Shown: positions 23,718-32,763, numbered from the stretch's first letter. The stretch is 44,428 nucleotides of DNA from Geitlerinema sp. S16 (GCA_011390275.1 JAABST010000037.1:1-44428), one strand, 5' to 3'. Notes: generated by a model not told the origin, from the letters alone. Made by a program: numbers and translations.

Positions 23718-25301
23718 ATGCCAAAAGTTCTCGTTTCTGATTCTGTCGATCGCGCGGGTCTCGATATCCTGTCGCAAGTTGCCGAGGTTGATGTCAAAAT
23801 CGGCTTATCGCCAGAAGAACTGGTCGCCATCGCTCCAGAATACGATGCCTGGATGATTCGCTCGGGAACGCAGGTCACCAAGGATGCGATCGAAGCCGGT
23901 ACAAAACTAAAAATTATTGGTCGCGCAGGTGTTGGCGTCGATAACGTCGATGTGGCCGCCGCGACTCGTCAGGGGGTTGTGGTCGTTAACTCACCGGAAG
24001 GCAACACGATCGCCGCCGCAGAACATGCCCTGGCGATGATGCTGTCGCTGTCTCGCTACGTTCCAGCGGCCAACGCATCCGTTAAAGCCAGCGAGTGGAA
24101 CCGCAAAGCCTACATCGGTACAGAGGTCTACAAGAAAACCCTCGGCCTGGTGGGAATGGGTAAAATCGGCTCCCATGTTGCCAAGGCAGCGAAAGCGATG
24201 GGAATGAAACTGATCGCGTATGACCCTTATATTTCGGCGGAACGTGCGGAACAGATGAGCTGTCGCCTTGTAGAACTGGGTACGCTCTTCCGAGAAGCGG
24301 ACTACATCACGCTACACGTGCCGAAAACGCCAGAGACCGCGAATATGATCAATGCGGAGGCGCTGGCCAAGATGAAGCCCACGACCCGTATTATCAACTG
24401 CGCCCGTGGTGGTCTGATTGACGAAGCCGCACTCGTGCAAGCCCTCGCCGATGGTCAGATTGCGGGTGCTGCGCTAGACGTGTTCGGCAATGAACCCCTC
24501 GAAGCGGATTCACCCCTACGCGGCGCAGGCAAAAATCTAGTCTTAACCCCACACCTGGGCGCATCGACGGAAGAAGCACAGGTCAATGTTGCCGTTGATG
24601 TGGCCGAGCAGATTCGCGATGTGCTGCTGGGTTTACCGGCACGATCGGCAGTGAATATTCCGGGTCTGTATCCCGAAGCGCTCGAAAAACTCCGCCCATA
24701 CCTCAAGATGGCCGAAGTGCTCGGCAATATGGTCGGCCAGTTAGCCGGTGGCCGCGTGGATTCGCTCACGGTGCGTTTGCAGGGTAATCTAGCGAAACAG
24801 GACAGTAAGCCGATCGTCATTGCGGCGCTCAAAGGTTTACTCTCTCCGGCGCTGCGCGAACGGGTCAACTATGTGAACGCAGGCATTGAAGCGTCTGAGC
24901 GCGGCATTCACGTGATCGAAACCCGCGATGAGTCCGTCCGCGACTACACCGACTCGCTGCACCTCGAAGCCACAGGGTCGCTGGGCGTGCATACGGTGAC
25001 GGCGGCACTCATGGGTGACGATGAAATCCGCATCATCAACGTGGATGATTTCCCGCTGAATGTTCCCCCGATCGCCAATATGCTCTTCACCTGTCACCGG
25101 GACATGCCGGGTATTATTGGCAAAATTGGCTCGCTACTGGGCAGTTTTAATGTCAACATTGCCAGTATGCAGGTCGGTCGCAAAATTGTGCGGGGTGACG
25201 CCGTCATGGTACTCAGTCTCGATGACGTACTCCCCGATGGAATTTTGCAGGAAATTCTCAAGGTTCCAGGCATTACCGAAGCCTATACCGTAACGCTTTA
25301 A
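23718..25301 (+). CDS. serA: D-3-phosphoglycerate dehydrogenase
   Basis: A 527-residue enzyme oxidising 3-phosphoglycerate to 3-phosphohydroxypyruvate with NAD+, the first step of the phosphorylated serine pathway. Order: substrate domain (about 1-100 and 285-320), nucleotide domain with GLVGMGKIGSHVA (about 145-157), the active-site Arg in NCARGGLIDEAAL, Glu in the GNEPLE region, and His in TPHLGASTEEAQ. The intervening ASB domain (about 320-450) and a C-terminal ACT domain (about 453-527, FTCHRDMPGIIGKIG) make this the long, usually serine-regulated form. Start ATG at 23718. prmA follows 211 bp later; a strong hairpin separates them. Confidence 0.97.
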   Translation: MPKVLVSDSVDRAGLDILSQVAEVDVKIGLSPEELVAIAPEYDAWMIRSGTQVTKDAIEAGTKLKIIGRAGVGVDNVDVAAATRQGVVVVNSPEGNTIAAAEHALAMMLSLSRYVPAANASVKASEWNRKAYIGTEVYKKTLGLVGMGKIGSHVAKAAKAMGMKLIAYDPYISAERAEQMSCRLVELGTLFREADYITLHVPKTPETANMINAEALAKMKPTTRIINCARGGLIDEAALVQALADGQIAGAALDVFGNEPLEADSPLRGAGKNLVLTPHLGASTEEAQVNVAVDVAEQIRDVLLGLPARSAVNIPGLYPEALEKLRPYLKMAEVLGNMVGQLAGGRVDSLTVRLQGNLAKQDSKPIVIAALKGLLSPALRERVNYVNAGIEASERGIHVIETRDESVRDYTDSLHLEATGSLGVHTVTAALMGDDEIRIINVDDFPLNVPPIANMLFTCHRDMPGIIGKIGSLLGSFNVNIASMQVGRKIVRGDAVMVLSLDDVLPDGILQEILKVPGITEAYTVTL

Positions 25302-25370
25302 GCTGAAATCACGGAAGCCGAAAATCACTAAAATGACGGTGAAAGCCTCATTTTGATTTGCTGGTGAAAG

Positions 25371-25409
25371 CGTGGGTATGTGGCCTGTAAAGTCGGCCAT
25401 ATACCCGCG
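25371..25409. other. Strong 15-bp hairpin between serA and prmA
   Basis: Arms 25371-25385 and 25395-25409 pair over 15 positions with two G-T wobbles and a 9-nt loop. The plus-strand 3' side is A-rich, not T-rich, so it is not a classical intrinsic terminator for serA. It may stabilise the serA transcript end or limit read-through. Confidence 0.6.
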
Positions 25410-25512
25410 CGATAAAAATAAATGGGCTTCATGCATCCCAAAGACACTGCAACGGACTGCTTTTGCCGTGATCCCCAGTCTCCTTTCTCTTTAAAGTCTC
25501 CTCCTCAAACCC

Positions 25513-26403
25513 ATGACCAATAGCTGGTGGGAAATTCAGATCGTGGCCGATTCAAGCCTCGAAGAAACGATCTTCTGGCGGTTGGAGGAGTTCGGCTGTA
25601 AGGGCATGGCCAGCGAGCGTCAGGAAGAGACCGTGCTGATCAGTGCTTATTTGCCGCAGCTCACGTCCCAAATGCTCGACTTAGCGACGTTATCCCTGTG
25701 GTTGCGTCAGGATGCGATCGCCTTTGAGCGTCCGATTCCGTCCGTTCGCTGGTCGCCGATCGAGGAAGAGGACTGGTCAAAAAGCTGGAAAGATCATTGG
25801 CAGGTGAGTAATGTCGGCGATCGCCTCGTCATTGTTCCGGCATGGCTCAAAGCCCCGGAGAATAGCGATCGTGTCCCGCTCATTCTTGATCCCGGCGTCG
25901 CCTTCGGAACCGGAGCGCACGCAACCACACAGCTTTGCCTAGAAGCTCTAGAAATGCGAGTTACACCCGATAAACCGTCGGTTTTGGCGGATATTGGCTG
26001 CGGTTCTGGCATTTTGTCGATCGCGGCCATGTTGCTCGGCGCAGAGCAGGTCTACGCCGTCGATACCGACCCGCTCGCCATCACCGCAACGGAGCGCAGT
26101 CAGGCCGCGAATCACATTGCGCCCGACGGCATTATTTCCGGCGTCGGCAGCGTCGAACGGGCGATCGAACTCTCGCAATCACAGCCCGTAGACGGCATTC
26201 TTTGTAATATCTTGGCGGAGATTATCGTCGATTTAATTCCCAAAATGGGGCCGCTCCTCGGGCCAAACACCTGGGGTATTTTTAGCGGAATTTTGCTCGA
26301 ACAGGCGAAGGCTATGGCGGATGTACTGGAGCAAAATGGCTGGATCGTTGCCACATTATGGAAGCGTGGCGAATGGTGTTGCTTTAACGTGCGGCGATCG
26401 TAA
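25513..26403 (+). CDS. prmA: Ribosomal protein L11 methyltransferase
   Basis: A 296-residue SAM-dependent enzyme that trimethylates ribosomal protein L11. N-terminal substrate-recognition domain (about 1-110, WWEIQIVADSSLEE at the start), PGVAFGTGAHATT (about 123-135), SAM motif DIGCGSGILSIAA (about 157-169), acidic VDTDPLA, and the catalytic-region CNILAEIIVDL. Length and order are normal for the family. Start ATG at 25513. It lies downstream of serA on the same strand, 211 bp apart, past a strong hairpin; coupling is possible but unproven. Confidence 0.96.
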   Translation: MTNSWWEIQIVADSSLEETIFWRLEEFGCKGMASERQEETVLISAYLPQLTSQMLDLATLSLWLRQDAIAFERPIPSVRWSPIEEEDWSKSWKDHWQVSNVGDRLVIVPAWLKAPENSDRVPLILDPGVAFGTGAHATTQLCLEALEMRVTPDKPSVLADIGCGSGILSIAAMLLGAEQVYAVDTDPLAITATERSQAANHIAPDGIISGVGSVERAIELSQSQPVDGILCNILAEIIVDLIPKMGPLLGPNTWGIFSGILLEQAKAMADVLEQNGWIVATLWKRGEWCCFNVRRS

Positions 26404-26993
26404 ATCGTGAGAGAAAAAAGCGATCGAGCCGATCTGAAACGTTACTCGACGCTATTACGGCCACAGAGAAAATCTTCTGCGGAAAATTGAGGATTGCTCG
26501 CGTGATACTTATGTTCTTCCGTATAACGGTCAAACAGGATTTTCATCGATCGTAGAGCTAGACTAAATCCAAGGAGACAGCTCGCAAGTGTCAACATCAT
26601 TTTTGCGTTTTCCCAACGTAACTAAGACGTAACTAACAATAAATACTGAACTGAAGATAAAGCTTTCGTGATGAAAACGTTTGTAATGACCGGTTGATGA
26701 CTGGAATCAGCCGTCGGCCTGAATTCCGCATGATCGGAAATTACGGACTCACTTCGCCTCACTTAATACTAGCGCGAACCTTAAGCCCTCAGTTTTTACG
26801 AGTATTGGATAGATCGCGCCGCGATCGTCAATCGCGATGTTGAGATGTTCTCCGTGTAGGCGGCATCGTTCGATACAAAAGTTCAATCGGGCCTTCCCAT
26901 TCCATACCCGCACGGAACGGGATTTGAGTATGGGAAAATGAGCGAGAAAAACGCCGTCGCCTAGAACAGTTTTAAGACTGAGATTTAATTAAT
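26404..26993. other. Spacer with 11-bp direct repeat and hairpin
   Basis: No gene seen in about 590 bp. ACGTAACTAA occurs twice with an 11-bp period (26616-26625 and 26627-26636). A compound hairpin spans 26894-26936 (TTCCCAT pairs with ATGGGAA; inner CCCG with CGGG), 57 bp before the aminotransferase start, probably in its leader. It matches no riboswitch I can name. Confidence 0.5.
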
Positions 26994-28151
26994 ATGATTG
27001 CCATTGCACCGCCTCGCGTTAGCGATCGTCATCGCATCCATGCCCCGGATCTCGACATGCCGCCGCGCCTGTTATTGGGGCCAGGGCCTTCTAATGCTCA
27101 CCCGCGCGTGCTTCAGGCCATGGGTCTACGCCAGGTGGGTCACCTCGATCCGAGCTTTCTGGAACTGATGAACCAGGTTCAAGAGTTGCTGCGCTACGTC
27201 TGGCAAACCGAGAACCAGCTCACGATTCCGGTGAGCGGAACCGGCAGCGCGGCGATGGAGGCAACCCTCGCGAATACGGTCGAGCCGGGGGATGTGGTGC
27301 TGGTGGGGGTGAACGGGTATTTTGGTTTGCGCTTGATCGATATGGCCAAGCGCTATGGAGCCGATACGCGATCGATCCAAAAACCCTGGGGTCAAGCATT
27401 TGATCTGTCGGAATTACGGACGGCGATGGAGGAACATCGTCCGGCGATCCTGGCGTTGGTTCATGCGGAAACTTCGACCGGGGCGCGTCAGCCGCTTGAA
27501 GGGGTCAGCGAGCTGTGCCGTGAGTTTGATTGTTTGCTGTTGCTGGATACGGTGACGAGTATGGGGGGCGTGCCGCTCTTTCTGGATGAGTGGGGGGTTG
27601 ATATGGCCTATAGCGGTAGCCAAAAGTGTCTGAGCTGCCCGCCGGGGATTGCGCCGTTGACGTTGGGCGATCGCGCGGTCGAAAAACTATTGCGTCGCAA
27701 AACGCCGGTCGCGAACTGGTATCTCGATATGTCGCTGGTCAGTCAATATTGGGGCGGCGAGCGGACGTATCACCATACGGCTCCGATCAACATGAACTAC
27801 GGCCTGTATATGGCGCTGAAGCTGATCGCGGAAGAGGGGCTAGAAGCTCGCTGGCAGCGACATCAGGAGACGGCGGATCGGCTCTGGAGTGGTTTGGAGG
27901 AGATGGGATTGTCGTGCTATGTCGATCGCGACATTCGCTTACCGTCGCTGACAACGGTGTGTATTCCCGATGGTGTCGATGGCAAGGCGATCGCGCGTCG
28001 TTTGCTGACGGAGTACAACATCGAAGTGGCGGGCGGCCTGGGTGAGCTGGGCGGCAAGGTATGGCGCATCGGTTTGATGGGCTTCAACAGTCGTCGCGAA
28101 AATGTGACGCTGTTGCTGGCCGCACTGCGTCAGGTGTTAAGCGAAGCCTAA
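26994..28151 (+). CDS. PLP-dependent alanine-glyoxylate / serine-pyruvate aminotransferase
   Basis: A 385-residue class V aminotransferase. LLLGPGPSNAHPRVL (about 26-40) is the family N-terminal signature; VSGTGSAAMEAT binds the cofactor phosphate, DTVTSMGG carries the ring-binding Asp185, and SGSQKCLSCPPG carries the Schiff-base Lys211. The C-terminal GGLGELGGKVWRIGLMG with its substrate-binding Arg is intact. Such enzymes convert glyoxylate to glycine (photorespiration) or use serine and pyruvate; small-subunit hydrogenase-like annotations in this family are usually mistaken. Start ATG at 26994. With serA 1.7 kb upstream, it belongs to serine/glycine metabolism (inference). Confidence 0.93.
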   Translation: MIAIAPPRVSDRHRIHAPDLDMPPRLLLGPGPSNAHPRVLQAMGLRQVGHLDPSFLELMNQVQELLRYVWQTENQLTIPVSGTGSAAMEATLANTVEPGDVVLVGVNGYFGLRLIDMAKRYGADTRSIQKPWGQAFDLSELRTAMEEHRPAILALVHAETSTGARQPLEGVSELCREFDCLLLLDTVTSMGGVPLFLDEWGVDMAYSGSQKCLSCPPGIAPLTLGDRAVEKLLRRKTPVANWYLDMSLVSQYWGGERTYHHTAPINMNYGLYMALKLIAEEGLEARWQRHQETADRLWSGLEEMGLSCYVDRDIRLPSLTTVCIPDGVDGKAIARRLLTEYNIEVAGGLGELGGKVWRIGLMGFNSRRENVTLLLAALRQVLSEA

Positions 28152-28170
28152 TGCGTTGCCGGTCTCATGC

Positions 28171-28206
28171 CTGGATGTCAAGTCTGGATGTCGAACGTGG
28201 ATGTAA
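28171..28206. repeat. Degenerate 13-14-bp tandem repeat, three units
   Basis: CTGGATGTC occurs twice (28171-28179, 28184-28192), followed by TGGATGTAA (28198-28206). It lies 20 bp past the aminotransferase stop in a convergent spacer. Confidence 0.65.
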
Positions 28207-28281
28207 TCGAAGCATGAGCACTGGCCATTTCGCCACGATCGCACCTCGATTACATTCCCCTAGACGAGGATTGACGGCTCT

Positions 28282-28599
28282 TTATTGAGCGCCGAACTGT
28301 CGATCATAGACTTCGTCTTCCTTGCCGCCCACGATCTTCAGATCCGATTTCGGATAAGCGACACAGAGCAAGGCATATCCTTCCGCCTGAAGCTCGGCAC
28401 TCACGCCCATGCCTTCCTCTTGCGAGACTTCCCCTTCGAGAATTTGCGCTGCACAGGTTGTGCAGACGCCCGCAAAGCAGGAACTCGGCAAATCCACTTT
28501 GGCATCGTGGGCGGCTTGTAACACGGTCACCCCTTCCGGCACTTCAAACTGACTGTCTGTGCCGTTATAGGACAGCTCGACTTTATAGGTTGTACTCAT
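28282..28599 (-). CDS. 2Fe-2S plant-type ferredoxin
   Basis: A 105-residue ferredoxin. Cluster ligands are Cys41, Cys46, Cys49 and Cys79 in the canonical C-x4-C-x2-C-x29-C arrangement (SSCFAGVCTTCAAQ and YALLCVAYP). It is slightly longer than PetF, with an extended C-terminus (GGKEDEVYDRQFGAQ) and FAGVCTT in place of the PetF RAGACST, so it is probably a minor ferredoxin rather than the main photosynthetic one. Start is the ATG at 28599; the open frame upstream to 28656 adds unlikely residues. A soluble electron carrier; its partner is unknown. Nearest neighbours are the aminotransferase (convergent) and the DUF1997 gene upstream. Confidence 0.93.
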   Translation of the reverse strand: MSTTYKVELSYNGTDSQFEVPEGVTVLQAAHDAKVDLPSSCFAGVCTTCAAQILEGEVSQEEGMGVSAELQAEGYALLCVAYPKSDLKIVGGKEDEVYDRQFGAQ

Positions 28600-28863
28600 C
28601 GGAGACGTAAAAAAGATAGAAAAATCTGCAAAGCGCACGATCGGCACTTGCTGCAAGTTTGCATCCTACTCGATCGGCGCGACGATTTTTTTAAAGTTCT
28701 ATCGTCCTCTAAAAATCGGCCTGTCATCCGTCTGGCCATCCTGCGATGACGACCTGTAGTGACAACCCGTGATGATTCCCGATCAATTGCGATCTTTGGT
28801 GTGAGTTGCACCCTTCTTGTTGGGCGATTGCTGGGCGATCGTTGGGCAAATATTATGAACGCT

Positions 28864-29538
28864 CTAGCTCGCTTCAGAATCAGTCACGGCCTGAAACATC
28901 GGCTTGGCTTCGCAATAAAAACTCTGGCGACGACTGGAATACGTCCGGAACTGCTGCGTATAGCTTGAACCTTGATGACTGTGAAAATCTTCCTGAACTT
29001 TTCGCGTCAGCAGCCGCGAAACTTGCTTGACGATCGTGACCAGCAAATTATGCCCCGTGGTTTCGATCAGGTTAAGCGGAAAATTGCGGACAAATCCCGG
29101 AAAGTAAACCCCGACCTTAAGATCCAATTCCCATTCCACTCGGGTGACTTCTAAGCCGCTGCCGTCATCGGGCGTCGCATCGACCAGGATTTGTTCGGCT
29201 TGAAAATCAACTTCGTAACCCGGTGGCGTGTAGTCCGGAATCGGAATCGTTTCGATGCGATAAACCCGATCGCGCTGCGGCAGCAATTCCAAGCCAATTT
29301 GCGGCACGACGTAGTAGCCCAGCGCCCCAAAACGCCCGATCGTCAAGATGTAGCCATTTTCGCCTACCGGCTCGGCGGTCATGGGCTGGGCGCAGCGCCG
29401 AAACCAACCTTCATGGCGATCGAGATAATCCGCGACGCGATCAGAACTGGCGTACATTTCCATGCAGCCGCTGAACTGACTGTGAAACCAGATGGGATCT
29501 GTATCGGGATCGGGCTTACCGGCAACCTGAGGGAGCAT
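28864..29538 (-). CDS. DUF1997 family protein
   Basis: A 224-residue soluble protein. The DUF1997 signature, found in cyanobacteria and plastids, runs through FHSQFSGCMEMYASSDRVADYLDRHEGWF, ILTIGRFGALGYYVVPQIGLEL, YEVDFQ and FPLNLIETTGHNLL. The fold resembles a START/polyketide-cyclase-like lipid-binding cup, but no ligand is known. Length is normal. Start ATG at 29538. The last ~45 residues (RKVQEDFHSHQGSS onwards) lie beyond the conserved core. Confidence 0.88.
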   Translation of the reverse strand: MLPQVAGKPDPDTDPIWFHSQFSGCMEMYASSDRVADYLDRHEGWFRRCAQPMTAEPVGENGYILTIGRFGALGYYVVPQIGLELLPQRDRVYRIETIPIPDYTPPGYEVDFQAEQILVDATPDDGSGLEVTRVEWELDLKVGVYFPGFVRNFPLNLIETTGHNLLVTIVKQVSRLLTRKVQEDFHSHQGSSYTQQFRTYSSRRQSFYCEAKPMFQAVTDSEAS

Positions 29539-29892
29539 AGACTAGACGTGTGCGAGAGGCAAAGGGCGATCAAGGTGACTTTTGCGATTGGCAATGATGG
29601 GCAATGCAACCGCAGAACGTGTGAGACGGCATCGTGTCCGGCAGGGTAACTGAAAACGATTAAAAGATGCTGGTTTTACGATAGCTTGCTTGGCCAGCTT
29701 GAGAGTCGTTCAATTGATCGATAACCCAAAGTTTGAAGGTCAAAGCCTCGATGAAACCGAAAATCTCTAATACATCTTTGGCATATTTCCATCAAACCAG
29801 CCGCTCCCGTTAGGTTTCGTCACCTTAACTACGAAAGCCATGAATTTTGGCAAATTGGCCACCGAATCTCAGACACGGCACGATCGAAGCTA
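29539..29892. other. Spacer upstream of DUF1997
   Basis: Contains the start side of the DUF1997 gene and about 350 bp of sequence in which I see no gene or clear signal. Confidence 0.4.
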
Positions 29893-29934
29893 GGCGAACG
29901 GAGTCTGTTCGCCACCGCGATGGGCAAGCATCGC
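29893..29934. repeat. Two adjacent small hairpins
   Basis: GGCGAAC / GTTCGCC (29893-29913, 7-nt loop) is followed by GCGATG / CATCGC (29917-29934). Compact paired palindromes of this kind are common in cyanobacterial spacers. Confidence 0.55.
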
Positions 29935-29964
29935 ATAATGAAAAGGCTCATTTCAAATCGAAGC

Positions 29965-30008
29965 TCTGGACTTGATCTGGACTTAATCCGGACTCAATCT
30001 GGATTTTA
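29965..30008. repeat. Four-copy 11-bp tandem repeat
   Basis: Units TCTGGACTTGA, TCTGGACTTAA, TCCGGACTCAA and TCTGGATTTTA follow one another without gaps. The array ends 39 bp before the start codon of the SDR gene, where promoter or operator elements are expected. Consensus TCTGGACTTAA. Confidence 0.85.
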
Positions 30009-30047
30009 AGGGCGCATATCGTCAGAGCGTATAAGGAGAAAAACTCG

Positions 30048-30701
30048 ATGAAAGTTTGTGTATTTGGCGCGACGGGACGAACGGGACGGCATGTGGTGAC
30101 GGAATTGGTGCAGCGTGGAATTGACGTGCGGGCGGTGGTGCGCGATCGCGATCGCGCCACGATCCTGCCGGAATCTGCTGAAATCGTGGTCGGCGATGTT
30201 TGCGATCTGGCGACGATCGATGCGGCACTAGACGGCTGTAGCGACCTGATTTGTGCGACCGGCGCAACCCCCGATTTCAACGCCTTCGGTCCTTTTTCCG
30301 TGGACTACATCGGAACCAAAAATCTCGTCGATCGAGCCAAGGCGAAAAATATTAAGCATTTCGTGTTGGTCAGTTCGATGTGCGTCTCGAATTTCTTCCA
30401 TCCCCTCAATCTCTTCTGGCTGGTGCTGTTTTGGAAAAAACAAGCCGAAGGATACGTAAAAGCCAGTGGTTTGACCTATACGATCGTGCGTCCGGGCGGC
30501 CTGAAAGATGCCGATGACGATCGCCAAATCGTGATGGAAACCGCTGACGCCCTATCCGAGGGCAGTATTCCCCGCCAAAAAGTGGCCAAGATTACGGTCG
30601 AAGCGCTCTCCTGTGCCGAAGCGGAGAATAAAATCGTAGAAGTCATCGCTCGCGACGATGCGCCCTCCCAGCCGATCACGGCACTCTTTGCCGCTGTATA
30701 A
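30048..30701 (+). CDS. Atypical SDR (NAD(P)-binding, NmrA/Tic62-like)
   Basis: A 217-residue protein with an N-terminal Rossmann motif VFGATGRTGRHVV (about 5-17) and VVRDRDRA for the NADP phosphate; VVGDVCD binds the adenine side. The usual SDR YxxxK is replaced by the divergent VSSMCVS and YVKASGLTYTIVRPGG, as in atypical SDRs of the NmrA/Tic62/Ycf39 type, which often act as redox-sensing or assembly factors. Length and order match the cyanobacterial NAD(P)H-binding family. Start ATG at 30048 with AAGGAG 9 nt upstream. The four-copy 11-bp repeat lies in its promoter region. A short tandem repeat follows the stop. Confidence 0.9.
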   Translation: MKVCVFGATGRTGRHVVTELVQRGIDVRAVVRDRDRATILPESAEIVVGDVCDLATIDAALDGCSDLICATGATPDFNAFGPFSVDYIGTKNLVDRAKAKNIKHFVLVSSMCVSNFFHPLNLFWLVLFWKKQAEGYVKASGLTYTIVRPGGLKDADDDRQIVMETADALSEGSIPRQKVAKITVEALSCAEAENKIVEVIARDDAPSQPITALFAAV

Positions 30702-30735
30702 CGTCCCGTAGATGGCTAGCTGTACGTGACTAAAT

Positions 30736-30762
30736 TGGCTCTGATGGCTCTGATGGCTCTGA
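30736..30762. repeat. 9-bp tandem repeat (TGGCTCTGA x3)
   Basis: Three perfect 9-bp units followed by two degenerate AACGTGCTTG-type units (to about 30783). Lies between the SDR gene and the DUF2135-like gene. Confidence 0.8.
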
Positions 30763-30862
30763 AACGTGCTTGAACGTGTTTGATCATTGAAGCAAGTTCG
30801 GCACGGGGTTCGGGGGCGATCGTCGCGTGAGTGAGAATGATTATTCGAGGGGAGATTCAGTG

Positions 30863-31750
30863 ATGAGCGGTAGCGGTACGACAGTGATGGCGAGTGTGGC
30901 AGGGAAAACCCAAAAAGCCCGAAAAACCCGACGGGTGATCGCGCGGCTCACAGCGGCGGCACTCCTCGGAGGATTATCGATCTCGCTCAATGTTGCCCCC
31001 GATCGCGATAACCCTCTTGATCGCTGGACATGGACATTCATGCCTCCCGCCCAAGCGGTTCCCGCCCGTGCCAATCTCAGCCTCGAAGCCTATCCCGACG
31101 AAGGCTACCAGCAATTTGTACGACGATCAGAAGCGATGGCTCAGGCCGAAATTGACGCTCGTTTTAGCCGGGATATCACCATTAGCCGGATTTCCCTGGT
31201 CGCGATGGGGCAAAACGGCGGTCAGAGCGCCCCGCTACTCTCGATCGACATCGATCGAACCCAATGGCGTCACAACCCTAACATCACGCAATACGCTCGC
31301 TACTACCCCGACTCACAGACCCTGCTGGACTTGCCCTTCAGCGGCACAAACTTCGCGCCGCCAGAGCTGGGAACCGGTGACATACAAGTCACGCTGCGCT
31401 GGACAGGACGCGATGATCTCGATCTCGCCGTCTCAGAACCGGGTGGAGAGGTTGTATTTTTCAACAATCAACAACTGACATCGGGAGCCACGCTAGATGT
31501 CGATGCCAATGCCTTATGCGAAACCGTGATGCCCGTGCCGATCGAGAATATTTTTTGGCCAACCTCCACCGCTTCCGTCGGCAACTATCAAGCCGTCGTT
31601 AGTTTGTTTGCCCGATGTGATGCTCTCACCTCTGCGCCGATCCCGTTTACGCTCACCATTTCAACGAACGGCGCATCACAAACCTACAGTAGCGAGGTCA
31701 GCGAAACCGAATCCTACCGTTCCTATCGTTTCGACTTTGGTGCGAATTGA
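30863..31750 (+). CDS. Exported protein with a DUF2135 (YfaP-like) domain
   Basis: A 295-residue protein. Its N-terminus is basic (KTQKARKTRRVIARLTAAALLGG, about 14-36), then Ala-rich toward PPAQAVPARA, consistent with an exported protein. The middle (about 60-150) matches nothing I recognise. The C-terminal ~120 residues follow the DUF2135 pattern: VTLRWTGRDDLDLAVSEPGGEVVFF, then DVDANALCETVMPVPIENIFWP, with GNYQAVVSLFARC. That domain is found in secreted beta-sandwich proteins of unknown function. Start ATG at 30863 with GAGGGGAG 8 nt upstream; a GTG at 30827 is possible. Two Cys in the domain may form a disulfide. Confidence 0.72.
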   Translation: MSGSGTTVMASVAGKTQKARKTRRVIARLTAAALLGGLSISLNVAPDRDNPLDRWTWTFMPPAQAVPARANLSLEAYPDEGYQQFVRRSEAMAQAEIDARFSRDITISRISLVAMGQNGGQSAPLLSIDIDRTQWRHNPNITQYARYYPDSQTLLDLPFSGTNFAPPELGTGDIQVTLRWTGRDDLDLAVSEPGGEVVFFNNQQLTSGATLDVDANALCETVMPVPIENIFWPTSTASVGNYQAVVSLFARCDALTSAPIPFTLTISTNGASQTYSSEVSETESYRSYRFDFGAN

Positions 31751-32338
31751 GATGAGTATCGCGTCGTCAACGGGCAAAAAACATCATGTAGCGTCGAGAC
31801 TCGTCCATTGGTTTAAATTGGATTGTGTCAGCTAAACATAACAATGACTCACGTGTGGATATGACGATGAGATTTTACAAAACTTAATTTGATCAATTTG
31901 GATCAAATTAAACAAAGCGTAATTATTCCTCCGATCGTGCCTCAGCTCTCGTGATGTCTTTGTCTTGAAATGTCAATTCGCTTGAATTTTTATGACGCAA
32001 GAAATTCTCGTAAATAAAGCGACAGCCCTTGTCCAATAAGAGCTTTAGGGGTTAATGATACCGTTGATGATGCGCTCTCAAGCTTCGGGATGGAGTCATC
32101 AAGGTATTACATTAAATAAGTAACTATCTCTACCGGTCTTCGCAGCTTTTGAGATTTTGAAGCGAATGCTCAAATCTTAATAAAAAATTCTGTTGAGACT
32201 TGATTTGATGAGTGCTTTGATCGCGTGATGACGTAAATCTTGTCCCCACCGCACACACGGCTGACGACGGGGATCAAAACACTTCAACTCACCCACATCA
32301 TTCGATTTTCTCTAACGCTCCCCTCTTCTCCTAAACGC
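31751..32338. other. Spacer with an 11-bp inverted repeat
   Basis: No gene seen. A perfect 11-bp inverted repeat, TTAATTTGATC (31884-31894) with GATCAAATTAA (31901-31911) and a 6-nt loop, lies 133 bp past the DUF2135-like stop. No T-run follows, so it may be an operator or RNA structure. Confidence 0.55.
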
Positions 32339-32743
32339 ATGGGAACTCCAGCCTTTGACACACACGCGATCGTCTGTCCGCATTGTGCGAGACCGAGCCG
32401 CTATGTACCCGATGAACCCCTAAATGGTTTATATACCTGTCCGAATTGCAAGACGCGCCTTGTGGTTTGTTGGAGCGGACATTTTGTTCGAGATCCCGCC
32501 ACATCACATCATTACGATTTGACCCGTAGCTTGCGCCGCAAAAGCCAGCCGATCAAACGGGTTATCCGCGAGATTGGAATCATGCCGATCGTGGGATTAA
32601 TTAGCGCGATCGCCCTCGGTAGCTTGGCGCTGGCAAATGGCTTTGGTCAACTGCCCGACGACCCCGACAGTCAACGCCCAGATCGCCCCAGCCCGATCGA
32701 GCTTCGATCGCCCCTCGAATTTCCCCCGCATTCCATCAGTTAA
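32339..32743 (+). CDS. Zinc-ribbon membrane protein, unknown
   Basis: A 134-residue protein. Two CxxC pairs, CPHC (about 13-16) and CPNC (about 34-37), form a small zinc ribbon at the N-terminus, followed by a basic stretch (LRRKSQPIKRVIREIG) and one hydrophobic span (about 83-101, MPIVGLISAIALGSLALANG), then a Pro/Asp-rich C-terminal tail. It looks like a small membrane-anchored zinc-ribbon protein of the general kind scattered in cyanobacteria; no name. Start ATG at 32339; the frame is open upstream to 32240 with less plausible residues. It ends 75 bp from the pgpH-like stop (convergent). Confidence 0.65.
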   Translation: MGTPAFDTHAIVCPHCARPSRYVPDEPLNGLYTCPNCKTRLVVCWSGHFVRDPATSHHYDLTRSLRRKSQPIKRVIREIGIMPIVGLISAIALGSLALANGFGQLPDDPDSQRPDRPSPIELRSPLEFPPHSIS

Positions 32744-32763
32744 ACGTTTAACTCAACGTTGAT

